64,000 nt of DNA from NCBI GenBank assembly GCA_964020975.1, contig OZ026622.1, forward strand, positions 56,590,511 to 56,654,510, given 5' to 3'. The translations under genes were made by a program, and so were the position numbers. Origin of the DNA: Hermodice carunculata (lineage: Eukaryota; Annelida; Polychaeta; Eunicida; Amphinomidae). Below the pieces are notes generated by a model. The model did no database searches, had not been told where the DNA came from, and saw nothing but the letters and a program-made list of their open reading frames with translations. Below, piece after piece: positions 19,340 to 33,118 of the stretch. Every line of letters starts with the position of its first letter. Position 1 is the stretch's first letter.

Positions 19340-19590
19340 TAATTTAACCCATTCCTGGTCAAAGTATGACTCAGTCACTAGGGGTTCGGGGCATTGCACC
19401 CAGTCAATGTCAAGGAAAGCTATTGACCCAGGGTGTGCCATCGTCAATGGCCTTGCATACAAATCTCAGCAAATATATTTTTTAGGGAGGCAAAGTTGAA
19501 GTAAAAACATTGCAGCTGCAGACAAAATTTACATCAGAGCACTGTTGGGTGATTTGGGCAGGAAAGGGTTACAGCTGCTCTTCCATGGAC
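19340..19590 (+). repeat. Dispersed repeat family, copy 3
   Basis: Aligned blocks with 12040-12350: TGGTCAAAGTATGACTCAGT, GTGTGCCATC, ATGGCCTTGCATACAAATCT, CTGTTGGGTGATTTGGGCAG. Confidence 0.5.
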
Positions 19591-19608
19591 ATGAGTTGTG
19601 TCACAACC

Positions 19609-20038
19609 TACAGTATACGAGTATGGTGCAACAACATACTGTATACAAGTATAGTGCAACAACATACTGTATACAAGTATAGGGCAACATACTTTATGCA
19701 AGTATAGTAGAACAACATACTGTATACAAGTATAATGCAAAAATATACTGTGTACAAGTATAGTGCAAGAATATACAGTATACAAGTGTAGTGCAACAAC
19801 ATACTGTATACAAGTATACTGCAACAACATACAGTATACAAGTATAGTGCAACAACATACAGTGTACAAATGTGGTGCAACAACATACTGTATACAACAA
19901 GAAGATACTGTATACAAGTTTGGTGCAACAACATAATGTATACAAGTATACAACAACATACTGTACACAAGTAGGGTGCAACAACATACAGTATACAAGT
20001 ATGCTGCAACATACTGTATACAAGTATGCTACAACTAG
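19609..20038 (+). repeat. 28-bp minisatellite, about 15 units
   Basis: The unit is ATACTGTATACAAGTATAGT followed by GCAACAAC. The units vary by single bases and small deletions. All three frames of the minus strand stay open because 28 is not a multiple of 3 and the unit has no stop in that direction, so the long Cys/Tyr-rich frames are artefacts. The TACTGTATACAAGTA core is itself nearly palindromic. Confidence 0.95.
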
Positions 20039-20207
20039 CCTGTCATATGTAATGTATTGCCCAATTGATGCGATCTCTGCTATACTAGAACAAAAAACAA
20101 CAACATAAACTTGTACAGAGTGCATTTGCCGAGCAGTTCATTAAGACAACTACTTTTAGGCACAGCAGTCAAATTTAACATTGCTTAAATGGTGAAAGTG
20201 TCTTACA

Positions 20208-20587
20208 CAGAGCCTCCAAGCCAGCCTATGTTAAAAGTGGGAGATCTCCCTCCTGCAGGGATTAAAAAGTGGGAAGGTGAGTGCTGAAGGCGCGAAGCAT
20301 AGCTAAGGGGCTCTCGGGGCATGCTTAGCTAGGAAAAGTTTGAAATTTGCACCTTCATTTCCTGCATTTTGAACCATTTTATCACTAGCATAGACATATT
20401 CACACGTGTATAGTACAACAACACTACAAAGCAGTACAACTTTACAACCACCGATGGAATAATACCACTTTTTTTTAATTTTACAAAAAGCAGGAGATAT
20501 TTCATAAAAAGTGGAAGAGTGGGAGACTGTAAAAAAGTATGAAAAAGCGGGAGATTGCCCGATGAGGCGGGAGACTTGGAGGCTCTG
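20208..20587. mobile_element. MITE, CAGAG-ending family, TSD CTTACA
   Basis: Ends are CAGAGCCTCCAAG and CTTGGAGGCTCTG. Flanks are CTTACA (20202-20207) and CTTACA (20588-20593). It contains GTGGGAGATCTCCCTCCTGC, as in the copies at 1-191 and 13167-13480. Confidence 0.85.
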
Positions 20588-20809
20588 CTTACATGAAATT
20601 TTGACTGAACGAGGAGGGAATTTGTGGGCACAATTCAATCTTACTTGTACAGTGAATGCAGAAAAAAATACAGGGAAGTGAAAGGGGTTTGAGTTGCCTT
20701 CATTGCAGATTTTTGGATCCTGGTTAATTGTGAACATGTCTTTTATTTGGGAAACAGTGAATAGACATGGTAGTATGTTTCATCATGCACAGCCGCTGCA
20801 GAATTGTGG

Positions 20810-21990
20810 TGGCCTGCAATCTGCAATATGGAATACACAGCTACTAGCAATACACAGCTGCAGTGTAGACATGGCTACTAGCAATGTGGAATACACAGCA
20901 GTTGTGGGGCCATGGCTGCAGCAGTATGGAGTACATATAGCTGTTGCGGGGCCATGTCTGCGAGCAGTATGGAGTACATAGCTGTTGTGGAGCCATGTCT
21001 GCCAGCAGTATGGAGTACATATAGCTGTTGTGAAGCCAGGTCTGCCAGCAGTATGGAGTACATAGCTGTTGTGGAGCCATGTCTGCCAGCAGTATGGAGT
21101 ACACCGCTGTTGTGGGGTCGTTGCCAGCAGTATGGAGTACATAACTGTTGTGGGGTCATAGCTGCCAGCAGTATGGAGTACATAGCTCTTGTGGGGCCAT
21201 GGCTGCAGCAGTATGGAGTACTATAAATTGCTTTGTTTTTGCGTGTATATAAATTTTCACGGTTTTTGTATTTTCAACATTTCACTGTAGTTTTAATTTC
21301 ATTATTTTGGACATAATTCTTATTCAAACAGTGCTAGAATACTTTTTTTTTTTTTTTTTGGCTAGAATACAATTTCACTGTGGTTTTATTTTTCACAGTT
21401 TTGTGACGTCGGCAAAATAAGCGAAAATAAGAATACAGCGAAATTAAAGCAATTCACAGTACATACCTGTTGTGGGGTCATGGCTGCCAGCAGTATGGAG
21501 TACATAGCTGTTGTGAGGCCATGGCTGCCGGCAGTGTGGAGTATAGTGTGTACACAGCTGTTGTGGGGCCATGGCTGCTGGCAGTATAGGAGTATATAGC
21601 TGTTGTGAGGCCACGGCTGCCGGCAGTGTGGAGCCATGGCTGCCAGACGTATTGAGTGCATAGCTGTTGCGAGGCCATGACTGCCAGCAGTATGGAGTGC
21701 AGAGCTGTTGTGGGGCAAGGGCTGCCAGCAGTATGGAGTACATAGCTGTTATGGAGCCATGGCTGCCAGCAGTATGGAGTGCATATCTGTTGTGAGGCCA
21801 TGGCTGCCTGAAATGTTTCATACACAAATGCACTTGATACATGAATGCATGGAATGGGATTGCACATTTGTAATGTAGACACGCCCAGGTGTGTCATGGA
21901 ACATTGTGCCTGTCTGCAGCTATGGTGGCCAGCAGTGTGGAATACACATCTGTTCTAGAGACTATGGGAATACATGTCTGTATTTTAGAC
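20810..21990 (+). repeat. About 41-bp minisatellite, split by a MITE
   Basis: Units such as GCCATGTCTGCCAGCAGTAT with GGAGTACATAGCTGTTGTGG. The regular blocks are 20870-21221 and 21463-21810, with more decayed units on both sides. The Trp/Cys/His-rich minus-strand frames are artefacts of the repeat. Confidence 0.9.
21222..21457. mobile_element. MITE with TRTRAATTGCTTT ends inside the minisatellite
   Basis: Left TATAAATTGCTTTGTTTTTG and right, read inverted, GTGAATTGCTTTAATTTCGC. Flanks are AGTAC (21217-21221) and AGTAC (21458-21462), and joining the flanks restores the minisatellite unit GGAGTACATA. Confidence 0.85.
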
Positions 21991-21999
21991 ATGGCTGGC

Positions 22000-24297
22000 T
22001 ACTGGACTACATGTGTGCAATACAGACATACGTGTCTGTAGCATGATGTACATGGGTGTAATGTTAACATTACCAGATAAAGAAGCATGGTAATTGCTCT
22101 GTTACAAACTTGTGTAAATAAATACTGGATAAAGGCATTAGTGGAGCAGGTACACAGCCGCCTCTGATGATCAGCTGACAAAGCATACAGACGAAACAAC
22201 AAAGACCACATGAGTGTTGTCATATTTTTAATCTTACCAGTGTTCTTTAAGTATGCCTGTGTGCACATTGCGAGTGGTGCATATTGGCTGTGATGCATAC
22301 TGTTTGCTTGCCACAGCAGTATATTATCACCCCGTGATTCATGGTTAAGCTTGCCAGACCAATGTACTATAACTGAGTGATTCATGGTTAATTCCCGGTG
22401 TAGCCATAAGCTACCTATGTGTGCATGTGGCTACTACACTTGCTCACTGTGAGAACCTATTTTATAAAAAAAAAAAACAAGGCAGCTGGATGTGGGCTTA
22501 AGATGGCTTTCTTAGCTTCAATCTTAATGTGTTTAAATATTGCTTATATATCATGTTGCATACAGTTTGCTTAAAGCAGTATGTAACTACGAGTGGGGGT
22601 TGGACAGTTACTAAAATGGATGCTATGGCATTTGTTACCATGACAACTGTGTACACAAAGTTTTTGGCATTCACTTAAGAACATTTGAATGTGGTGAGGA
22701 AGTGGACTGGAAATGTCTGTAAACTGACTGACTCAACAGTCCAGTTACCTAAAATGTGGGAGTTCAGTGGAAGTGAGGTGGAAAACAGTGATTTAGCTGA
22801 GAGTGAAAGTTAGCAGGAACTAAAATGATGACAGTGAAAGTTACATTTGAAATTGGTATGTTTTGTTGTTGCCAAGTTACAAGTGAAGATGTTACAAGAT
22901 GTTGCTGGCGGTATAGTCAACTAACTGCAACAGCAATATAACCAGCCACTTCTTTGTAGTTGGAGTTTAAGGTACTGCAGTTAATTATGGAATTTGTACG
23001 ACTTGACCTTGCCTTCACTTTCTACCCATGTTGAGAATAAATGGAGCCTTGGGTTGTTTGGCCCAACTGTCAACTCCTATGGACTGCAATGCTAAGTTGG
23101 TGAGTAGTGAGTAATTTGTATTATAGCCTACAACTTTGTACCAGGGGAAAATAAAGAATTGAAGACAGTTGATTCCATGTTAAATTTGTTTTTATCAATA
23201 CATTCCATAATAGAAAGTCAGTCCATTTTTTTATACAAGTTCTTTTTCTCCGTGTTATATGCAGGTTCCAGGATCATGACATCGCCAGTATCTTTGACAC
23301 CATTTTGTATTTCCTCGCTAAAAAATAACTTCCCAATAAAGGCAAGCAGATGTGAAGATCCTGCTTAGTATGCCCTCTATAGGGCTCCTTTGGCACTGTT
23401 CCATATTCATCTTTCCAGTCTTTCGTGGCATGCATTTGGCCAGTAGAAGTTTTTGGTTCTGAACTTTCACCATTAACTTCGGCAAATCCATGGAAAATCT
23501 GATGTGTTCTCATGGTTGTATGTTTTTGTATGATTCAGTCTCCACTGGCCATAAGCTCTGGTACTGCCATTGTTAAGGGTACTACAAATAGAAAGATAGG
23601 TGGCAGTGTCCCATACCTGTTGCTACGTGAAGGCCAAAAACAGCATGGACAGGGAAAGCCTCTGTAATTGAGGTTTGAAAAAGAAAACCTGTCCTGTTAC
23701 CAGAACAGTCCTATTTGTTGACAATTTGTTAGTCCTTCCAGTATATGCATGGAAAATTTCAAATTTTTCAAGATTTCATATTCTGTCTGAAAGGAGCAGC
23801 TGGTATCACCCTGGGGGCACTGAGGATGGGAAATACCCCATATAATTAACTTCAATTTGCCAACACACAATGGTGATGCAAGGGGCTCAAATTTTTGTAA
23901 GGAACATTCAGTTCTCTGACTTGGCCAGTCCTAACTAAAGCACATGACACCGTGAAAGTGCATTCTACATGTCCCCTTTTGTAAATCATTCTACATGAAC
24001 AGTATTGTGAACAAAACCTTTTCATGATCAATCATGTCATTTCACATAAAATCTGATAATCTGAAGAAACAACCTTATCAACCAACTCAAACAGTGATAT
24101 AAGTACTTAAACTAGTGGGCTTTCAAGCATCACTTCCAGTTCAAAGGAGTTTCACAATACACCAAACAGGTAAGCAAAGCATCCATACTGGGTACACTAT
24201 TTTCTTCAATATGATCAAGAAGTCTCAAAGAAAAAGGAAATCGCACTCCTGGATTTTGCTGTGGTCAATGTTGTCTGAGGGTGTTGTGATAGAGTAC
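22000..24297. other. Intergenic, no recognised gene
   Basis: AT-rich with no clear repeat. The minus-strand frame at 23274-23513 (79 residues, with GTVPKEPYRGHTKQDLHICL) has a protein-like composition, but I cannot place it in a family. Confidence 0.4.
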
Positions 24298-25040
24298 AGA
24301 AAAACATGACCTATGTTCATAAATTCCAAACCCAACAAGACAGCAAAGAGATTCCAGAGTTGCCAAAGCATTAACATTCATCTTCCAATACCAATGTGAA
24401 GAAACAAATTCCACTCCTGACTTGAGACCGGCAGTTGCCCATAAAGGGCAACTGGTGCTTTTAAACCAGTCCTCTCAACCTTTGAAATGTTCTTCATTAA
24501 CTACAGACTATAGTGTTTCCAAAATGTATAGACCTAACCACCCAAAACACAAATTTTATTACTTCTGCCAAAAATAAAAAGAGACCTGGTAGGCCTATCA
24601 CTTTTTAGTTCTCCCGACTAGTCAGACAGCTAAGTTTACAGCAAAACAAGAAAGTCGGCCTACATCTTTTTTTGTGATATTTATGAATCTGGAACATTAT
24701 AAACCCACTCTAGCTCCACTATAACTATGAGTTGGAGGACACAGCACAACATAGCCAATGAAGTATTTATCAAAGACTACAGAAAAACCTGATCCACATT
24801 CATGAATTCCAAACCCAACAATGGCGGCAAAGAGATTCCAGAGTTGCCAAAGCATGAACATTCATCTTCCAATACCAATGTCAAGAAACAAATTTCACTC
24901 CTGACTTGAGACAGGCAGTCACCCATAAAAGGCAACTGATGGTTTTAAACCAGGCTTCACAACCTTTGAAATATTCTTCATTAACTACAGACTATAGTGT
25001 TTCCAAAATGTATAGGCCTAACGACCCAAAACATATAAAT
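24298..25040 (+). repeat. Direct duplication, period about 480 bp
   Basis: 24298-24550 and 24779-25040 share long blocks (GCAAAGAGATTCCAGAGTTG, CAAAGCATNAACATTCATCT, CATTAACTACAGACTATAGT). Identity is roughly 90% by eye. The intervening 230 bp occurs once. Confidence 0.85.
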
Positions 25041-25134
25041 GTTTTTGCTGCAATCTAGCACATGCCATGAAAACAGAACAAAATCATCCCTAACAATGGT
25101 AGGATAGCTTTTAAACTCTGGTAACCAAAGGTCA

Positions 25135-25702
25135 CAGAGCTTATGTAACCGCTCATGTCTCTCCGTCTGTCCCGCTGTCTGTAAACTTTCGCTTGTTCAT
25201 GCGATACCGTCCACAGTTTTCAAGTTAGCCCAATATAACTTTCAGGACTTATAGGGTGTATGAAAATCTAGGCTGCTTTTGACATTGATGGCACCACCTA
25301 CATTATTATGTAATATAGGGGTCAAAATATGAAAATCTTGTGAACACTGTAGCATCTATAATTTTTGGAGGATCTTCACCAAATTTGGTGGGATTGTGGG
25401 GGAGGTCAAAGTCCAAGTTGGTATTGATACTAGTGGCACCACCTAGAATTTGATGGAAATTGTGAGCTAAAATGTGTTTTAAGATGTAAAATTCCATATT
25501 TGGAAAAGTAATTGGATTAGACTTGCCAACTTTATAGGATATATAGACAATGTCCAAAGCTAGAATCTTACACAATATCAGTGACCTTGACCTATTTTTG
25601 TGAGGTCACCATGCCTGTAAATTTGAAAGAGGTGATTTTGTAATGGCAGGGTGTAGCTTTGGACTTCAATGGCAGTGTCACCAGGCAGACCTATGGGCCT
25701 CT
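25135..25702 (+). mobile_element. AGAGCTTATG-start repeat, ending in a hairpin and CTTGT
   Basis: It starts AGAGCTTATGTAACCG, followed by CTCCGTCTGTCCCGCTGTCT. The interior holds GGCACCACCTA blocks and GACCTTGACC. The end is the imperfect palindrome AGACCTATGGGCCT (25687-25700) before CTTGTATT. The start matches 824-988. Confidence 0.55.
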
Positions 25703-25925
25703 TGTATTACATAATCTGGGCGTCCTCGATCTTCTGCCCCATGGTCACTGAGGACATAACGTTAAGGTCTCGCTCATTGTTGTCGTGGCACATGCAGCAA
25801 TATTCATCATGTTAGTTGCACAAATAAGCTGTTCAGAAGCCACTTGAGGACTCACAGCTTTGAAATGAACAGGTACAACATAGTCATGATGCCAGCAGAG
25901 CATTAGGCCCATGGGCCTCTTGATT
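25703..25925. repeat. Repeat tail ending in the palindrome AGGCCCATGGGCCT
   Basis: The 14 bp perfect palindrome at 25905-25918 is followed by CTTGATT and preceded by CAGCAGAGCATT, which resembles the CAGGTGAGCA that precedes the hairpins at 55388 and 56457. Confidence 0.45.
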
Positions 25926-28599
25926 GTAAACAGGACCACACACAGGAAATGTGTGAAGCCCATTTGTGCACTATGCTTAACAAAGAAAGCATACATTTGA
26001 GTTTATAAAACCTTCAAAAGTACACTTCCTGACCACCACTCCTCAAAATAATTGTGTGTCACTTTGCTATTTACCTGGCTTTCTAATTACGTGTATAACA
26101 TTTATATTATGGTTGCAGTAATCAGAAAAAAAGAAAAATGACATTTCTTTGCTGTTCTACGATAAAATTTTAATTATTTCACAGCCTGCATAAAACGACA
26201 TGAAAATTACATAGGTCTGAAATAACTTGAATTAATACAAGCCAGGAATGCAATAAAAGGTAATTAAATTTAAGTACCCTCTCCATCCACAGAAATTGAC
26301 TGTGTTTACAACCATTAATATTGTTTATATTTTTCTTGAATGGAAACCCACAGTTTGAGTGAAAGGGGTTTTTCTTGTGGCAGCATTAACGGCAAGTGCT
26401 CAGTTCCTTTCAATATAGGGTCCTTAATATGATAACTTGGATCTAAGATTCACCACCCAGATTCCTGTTTATATTCTACGGGAAATAGCTTGATGTGACA
26501 CCAGTTTGCTTTCATTTTCTTGCAAATATAGGGGAAAATAAGTTGGTGCCTATTTTATGACTGTAAAATAGAGCCTTTCAAAGTATTCAAAGGTGATGCT
26601 TTCAAAATGTGATATAGCATCTATTTTATGACTGTTAAATAGAGCCTTTCGAAGTATTCAAAGGTGATGCTATTAAAATGTGACATAGTGTCCTTTTCTG
26701 AGATTCTCAAAATTGATTGCACCTCCAGGACCACTGTCTTCAACTGCAGACTTGCAGTGAACCTACAAAATTACTAATTAATGACACAGTACAACACCAC
26801 AGGTCACTTAATTAGAGAGTGTCATTACTATATCCAAACCATAACTTAAGCTGGTCTCCATGCACTCTAGGTGCTTTGCCAGAGCCCTCCACCCCACCCC
26901 AAATTCTGTGGGTCCAGTGGTATTACCATTCTGCTGCACTCTCGGACTTCGAGGCCCTGTGGCGTGGTACAGCACTCATAGCAGTAGTGATGCATCACAG
27001 CAAGCATGCACAAATCAGTTTCCTACTCTGGCATCTATCAGTGGTGGATGCATATTGTTGGATGGTCCCCATTTTTCTTACCTTTCAGTACATCTTGTAA
27101 TTTCGTTTGTCCATCATGTGGTACTTAATATAGGTTTCCTGGGAAACTGGTCCTATCACCGACATAGTTAGTCCCGGCTTCTTGGCTGTTTGACAATCCA
27201 TGGCTATATATGGATGTGGAGTTTGATGTCTGTTGAGACACCAACCACAACAGGATAGCCAATTGAGATGACCATCCTGCTTGCTGCTCTTGCATGGGTA
27301 GGAGCAGCGTATTGTGCACTGAGGAGAGTCAGTGGGATACTTGCTGATGATGGGCTCCTTCTCATTGGCAGAAAGTCTGTGGGGCAGATGTTAGATCTTC
27401 CAATGAACGTTCCAACATGCAGAAGCACACTGTGCCCCTTATTTGTACCTCTAAAAGAAAAGACTTAGGCAACACTTAATTATTTACAACACAAAAGCCC
27501 ACCCAGCTGACCCCACATCATATCATTCCAAGGTTAGTTTGATATCATATGAGAGAACTGATGTGACGGGTCCATACCAGAGGTCAAATATTGGTTAAGG
27601 AGGTCAATCGATAGAGGTCACCCTGTTGGCCTCCAAGCGAGAAGAACAGTAAGTGGAAAATGGTTTCTGGTGGAATAAAGATTTTGCATTGGATACTTCT
27701 AGCATGCCAGTATCGAGTGTACTCGAACAGTGTGTCATTGCTTATTACCAGTTTCAAGTAAACTCGCAATTTTGATGTGGCTGATTAAAGGCCGTCTCAA
27801 ATTCCCGGTGTTGTTTATTTACATGCAGGCACACACATTTTATTGTAGAGAAAGGTCAGTTCTTGCCGATGTCTATTTCGATTTTGCATTAAAAATGAGT
27901 ATTTTCCTTCCACGATGATTGAAATCAACGATGGGGCCATTGTTTGTGACAATTTGAATGATGTAACTTTGCAAAACTGCACAAAAATAGGGTGATTTCA
28001 TTTTTGCGGTTTCGATCTTTTTTTCGTCCACCTGCCATGTTCTTCACATCGTCAGAATGCTAAAAACTGTCTATTTTAAGAACAAGCCCTCCCATTAGCT
28101 GAAACAAAAGTATTTCAGGGGAAACCCCGCAAAAACTGCTTCTATTTCAAACAGATACAGGGTGTACATCATTATTTTAGTCGGAAACTACCGAAAACGA
28201 TTCTCCGGAATACTCTAGATCAGTCAGGGGGCCGGAATCGATCACATGGTGTTCACCGTCTGATCAAATGTGTTGTTCTTCTACTTCTTCTTCGTTCGGG
28301 AGTACCTGCTGCCTTATGTTGTGAAGTCTGTCTCGGAAGATGGGTGACATTTATATGAACACAAGTAACACTTACGGACAATTTATTAAAACAGGAAACA
28401 AAATTTAATGCTGTAAATTGGTCAGAATGATGGCATACTACCAGTCTTTGCATAAAATAGAGCAGAAGGTCCAATTTTTTCACAAAAAGAAAGTAAAATA
28501 CACCGGCTGCAGGTAAGCATGGCTCCGTGAATTTGCTGTGGTCCTGACTACCTAGGCCTACCTAATCAGGTGGCCTTTATTTAAAAAAAAAACAACCTC
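25926..28599. other. Intergenic, no recognised gene
   Basis: A 60 bp block near 26555-26620 is repeated at 26625-26690 (ATTTTATGACTGT, AATAGAGCCTTTC, AGTATTCAAAGGTGATGCT). 26840-27470 is more GC-rich with overlapping open frames on both strands and no known domain; it could be the remnant of an old gene or transposon. Confidence 0.4.
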
Positions 28600-28859
28600 A
28601 GCCGTATCCCACTGTCACAACCGTGCACTCGGCATGCCCACAGCCCCTGCTGATGTTGCTACCAAGCAGGGTCATTGGAGCCCTAATAAGGGTTACCTTA
28701 TCCCTTCCCTTCTAAGTTGGTCCTCTACTCTCTTCGGTGACTAATCCTAAGATATTATTCCTACTCTCCTAGCACTGCACCAGGAAGCCTTTGACTGACT
28801 CTAAACCTACTCTACTCCCTGGAAAATGGCCCTTCAATCCTAGTATCCATGCTAACCTA

Positions 28860-29132
28860 TCATTCTCTGCCATGTCCCTTACTTGATGCTAAGCTTTTAC
28901 ATGGCCCATCTCTTTCTCCCCACCGTACAAACTGCCTGTCTCTAAGTGCCCTATAACCTGTACACCATGTCATATGATCAATGGTCTCATCCACGTCCTC
29001 CCTACACACTCTACAGTTCCCATCACTCCCATTCATCCACTTCTGTTTCCTCTCTTCCAGATTGATCACTCCTGCTCTGCCCTGAAACAACAGTCTAGAA
29101 CCCTTGCTACCATCCCAACATTTAGTTTTCAC
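28860..29132 (-). pseudogene. LINE ORF2 C-terminal zinc knuckle
   Basis: CRVCREDVDETIDHMTWC is the Cx2C...Hx3-4C knuckle found downstream of the RT in many non-LTR elements, followed by GYRALRDRQF. The 3' UTR would cover about 28600-28860. Confidence 0.85.
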
Positions 29133-29429
29133 TGGCTTTCCACAGCTCTATATGCTTTAAGTGTGCTCTTCTACTCAACCCCTCTTTTCCACTGCTCCAC
29201 GTGTTTCTGTTGAATCACATTACCAATATATGATTTCCACGATACTTCAACCTCGTCGGCCTCTTTCAACTCGTATTTCTCAGCTAACTTGTCTACTTCT
29301 TGAACCCACTTTGTGTTCTCATTACCAGCCTCCATGTACACCTTCCTACACTATCTTTCTTCATTTACCCTGTTGCAGATAGCCCCAATAGCCCAACCTC
29401 GCCTTTGCTATTTTATCTCTTTTTGGTAA

Positions 29430-31193
29430 CTATCCCAGCCCTCCCAACACAGCCTCTGCTGCTACACATGGTGGTGCCCCAAGCACCCATTTCCTCTTCT
29501 CCCTCTGTGCCTTCTCCATCCATTCCACATCCTTTTCACTAATTGTTATCACATCTAATCCATATAACATGCCAGGTATGGCTACATGTTCCCAAAGCAC
29601 CCTTCCTGTAAATGCTCTGTTGAAGCTGCTCCCTGCCGTGACCTTTATCATACCTTTCGCTCTATTCACCTTCTGTCTGATTTTCTCAACATGGTACTTG
29701 AACATTCCCTGTCCTGTGACCTGAATGTTCACCTCTAAATATTTGTACTCCTCACCCTCTCCAATCCTAATTACTTTCTCTTGACCCTCTGTTATCCTAA
29801 ACTTCCCTGCCACCCATCTTTCCTCCTGAATATTCTTCTCACTAAACTCTTACCTGCACTTTTCTCCCTAGTCACCTGCTATCCTCAAAAGTTCCAGTAA
29901 CTCTTTTCCTGTATCTGCCATTAACACAATATCATCAGCAAAGAACAACCCTGGAATCTTTTCTCCTCCTGTTGTCACATCTTTATTGCTCTCTAGCAGT
30001 TCTGTTCCCAGTTCTTTCATGTATATAGCAAACAAAATCGGAGATAACACACAACTCTGCTATAGACCAATTTCTCACCTTGCCCCCTGAGTTTTCATGT
30101 CCCCTATACTGAGACTATAATTTACATCTACTTATAGGGCCTTTAACACTTCCAGAAAGCCACACCCAAAGCCTAGCCCTTCCATTTTAGCCCACAGTGC
30201 ATTTCTCCAAACCCTGTCATAAGATTTCTGTTCATCAAGGACGGCCATGTACACCTTTCTCTTGCTTTTCCTGGCAATCTCTAGCACCTGTGATAATGTA
30301 AAAACATGGTCACTAATCCTTCTGCCTGGTCTGAAACCATTCCGAGTCTCTCCGAAGAAACCATACCTCTCGACAACACTCTCCAGTCTCTTGTACATTA
30401 CATGTGCAAAAATATTTCCTGTATTTAATGCTAATGCTATCCTCCAGCACTGATCTAGACTATCCACTGATCCTTTCCTCGGAATGTATGCTATCTTCAA
30501 CTCTCTCCTTTCTCTTGGGGCCTCTCTTCTTTCAATAACCAGATTGAACAAAACTTCCATGCTCTCCCACAGTTTTTCTGGACCTGTCTTTATAAACTCA
30601 TTTAATACCCCATCTGGCCCTGGAGATTTCCTTACTTTCATCCTGTCCACTGCTGTTTCAATCTCTACTCTCTCAATTCTCTTGCATAGTTCCTCTTCCT
30701 ACCTGTCAGGTCCTGTTTCTACTCTACCACTAGCTGGCTCCCCCTCCCCCACTGTGGGTCATTAATATCTTCCCAGTGTTCTTGCAATGCCGCTTCTATA
30801 TCCTTAGCCTCCTCTACTACTTTTCCTTTGTGCTTAAGCTTGTCGATTCCTACCCTCTTCCTCCTCAACATGTTTCCAAAAACCTGCTGATGAGTCACCT
30901 CCACTTGACAGAACCCTTTTCACCATTGCATCATTCCTCTTTATCCTTCTCTCTGTCTTCATCTCCTGTACTATCCTTCTTACCTCCTTGTACTCCTCCT
31001 CAGCCTTAGATATTCCATTCTGCTGGCTGTACGTCCTAGCAAACCTCCAAGCTTTATTCTTAACCTTCCTATTTTTAATTGCACTCTTTATCTCTGCATC
31101 TATGCTGTACCCTTTCCTCTCTACTGGTACTCTTTTCATTCCTATTACCTTCTTTGCAACCTCAAATGTTACTCTCCTCATGTCATCTGCCAT
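29430..31193 (-). pseudogene. LINE ORF2 reverse transcriptase
   Basis: The longest open piece (30132-30650, 172 residues) carries KVRKSPGPDGVLNEFIKTGP, LKIAYIPRKGSVDSLDQCWR, GFRPGRRISDHVFTLSQVLE and LDEQKSYDRVWR (first catalytic Asp). Next, 29868-30050 has VLSPILFAIYMKEL and FFADDIVLM (the catalytic FADD). 29430-29813 has EYKYLEVNIQVTGQG and the thumb. 30834-31193 is the linker before the RT. Frame changes separate the pieces. Confidence 0.9.
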
Positions 31194-31199
31194 CCCCTG

Positions 31200-31787
31200 A
31201 ACATCAACTGATTCACTCTCTACCCAATGTCCTTCCCACCCTCTCAGCTCATCATGTTTCCTTTGTCTGTATGTCTCCCAGTCAGCATCCTTACCAACAC
31301 ATCACACCCATTTGAAGCCCCCTTGCTTCTTCTCTTTCTTCACAAACATAAGATTCACAACTATCCAGTTATGGTCACTTCCAATATCCATATGCCCTTC
31401 CTCACCAATGCTACATGTCTGAATAGCCCTCAACATTCTCTCATCTACCAACATATAGCCTATGATTCTCCTGTCATCTGCACTTCATGTCCACCTTCCT
31501 TTACAATGCATATCCCTATTCAAAATCTGTAGCCCAAACTCTCTAGAGAAGCTAAGGAGCCTCCTACCATTCCTGTTTTGGTCTCTATCACCTCCACCAA
31601 TCCCATCTAATCATATCTCCTATGTGACCATTGAAGTACCTCCAACCATGACCTGGTATCCCTGCTCCTTTACAATGTTGATATGTGTTGTAAAAGATCA
31701 TACACCTGTTCATTCCTTTCCTCTGGTAGTCCTTCTCTGCTTACATATACTACCCCTAATTATGTCTGTGTGCCAACACAGACATAC

Positions 31788-31788
<1 letters not shown>
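31200..31788 (-). pseudogene. LINE ORF2 endonuclease, C-terminal part
   Basis: On the far side of the insertion the frame resumes with RGSIYVSREGL-like sequence. Then come QGYQVMVGG (the GDFN region), DQNRNGRRLLSFSREFG and LQILNRDMHCKGRWT with DDRRIIGYML. These are the standard metal-binding and substrate blocks of LINE endonucleases. Several stops are visible. Confidence 0.8.

Positions 31789-33118
<1,330 letters not shown>

Noticed and set aside
19534-20125. 154-, 143- and 134-residue Cys/Tyr-rich frames resembling a repeat protein
   Set aside because: All three frames of one strand stay open because of the 28 bp minisatellite; no start, domain or splice context.
20783-21897. Trp/His/Cys-rich repeat proteins (up to 139 residues)
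   Set aside because: Translation of the roughly 41 bp minisatellite on both strands.
29161-31532. Plus-strand Ser/Pro/Leu-rich frames over the LINE
   Set aside because: Antisense shadows of the purine-rich minus-strand LINE coding sequence.
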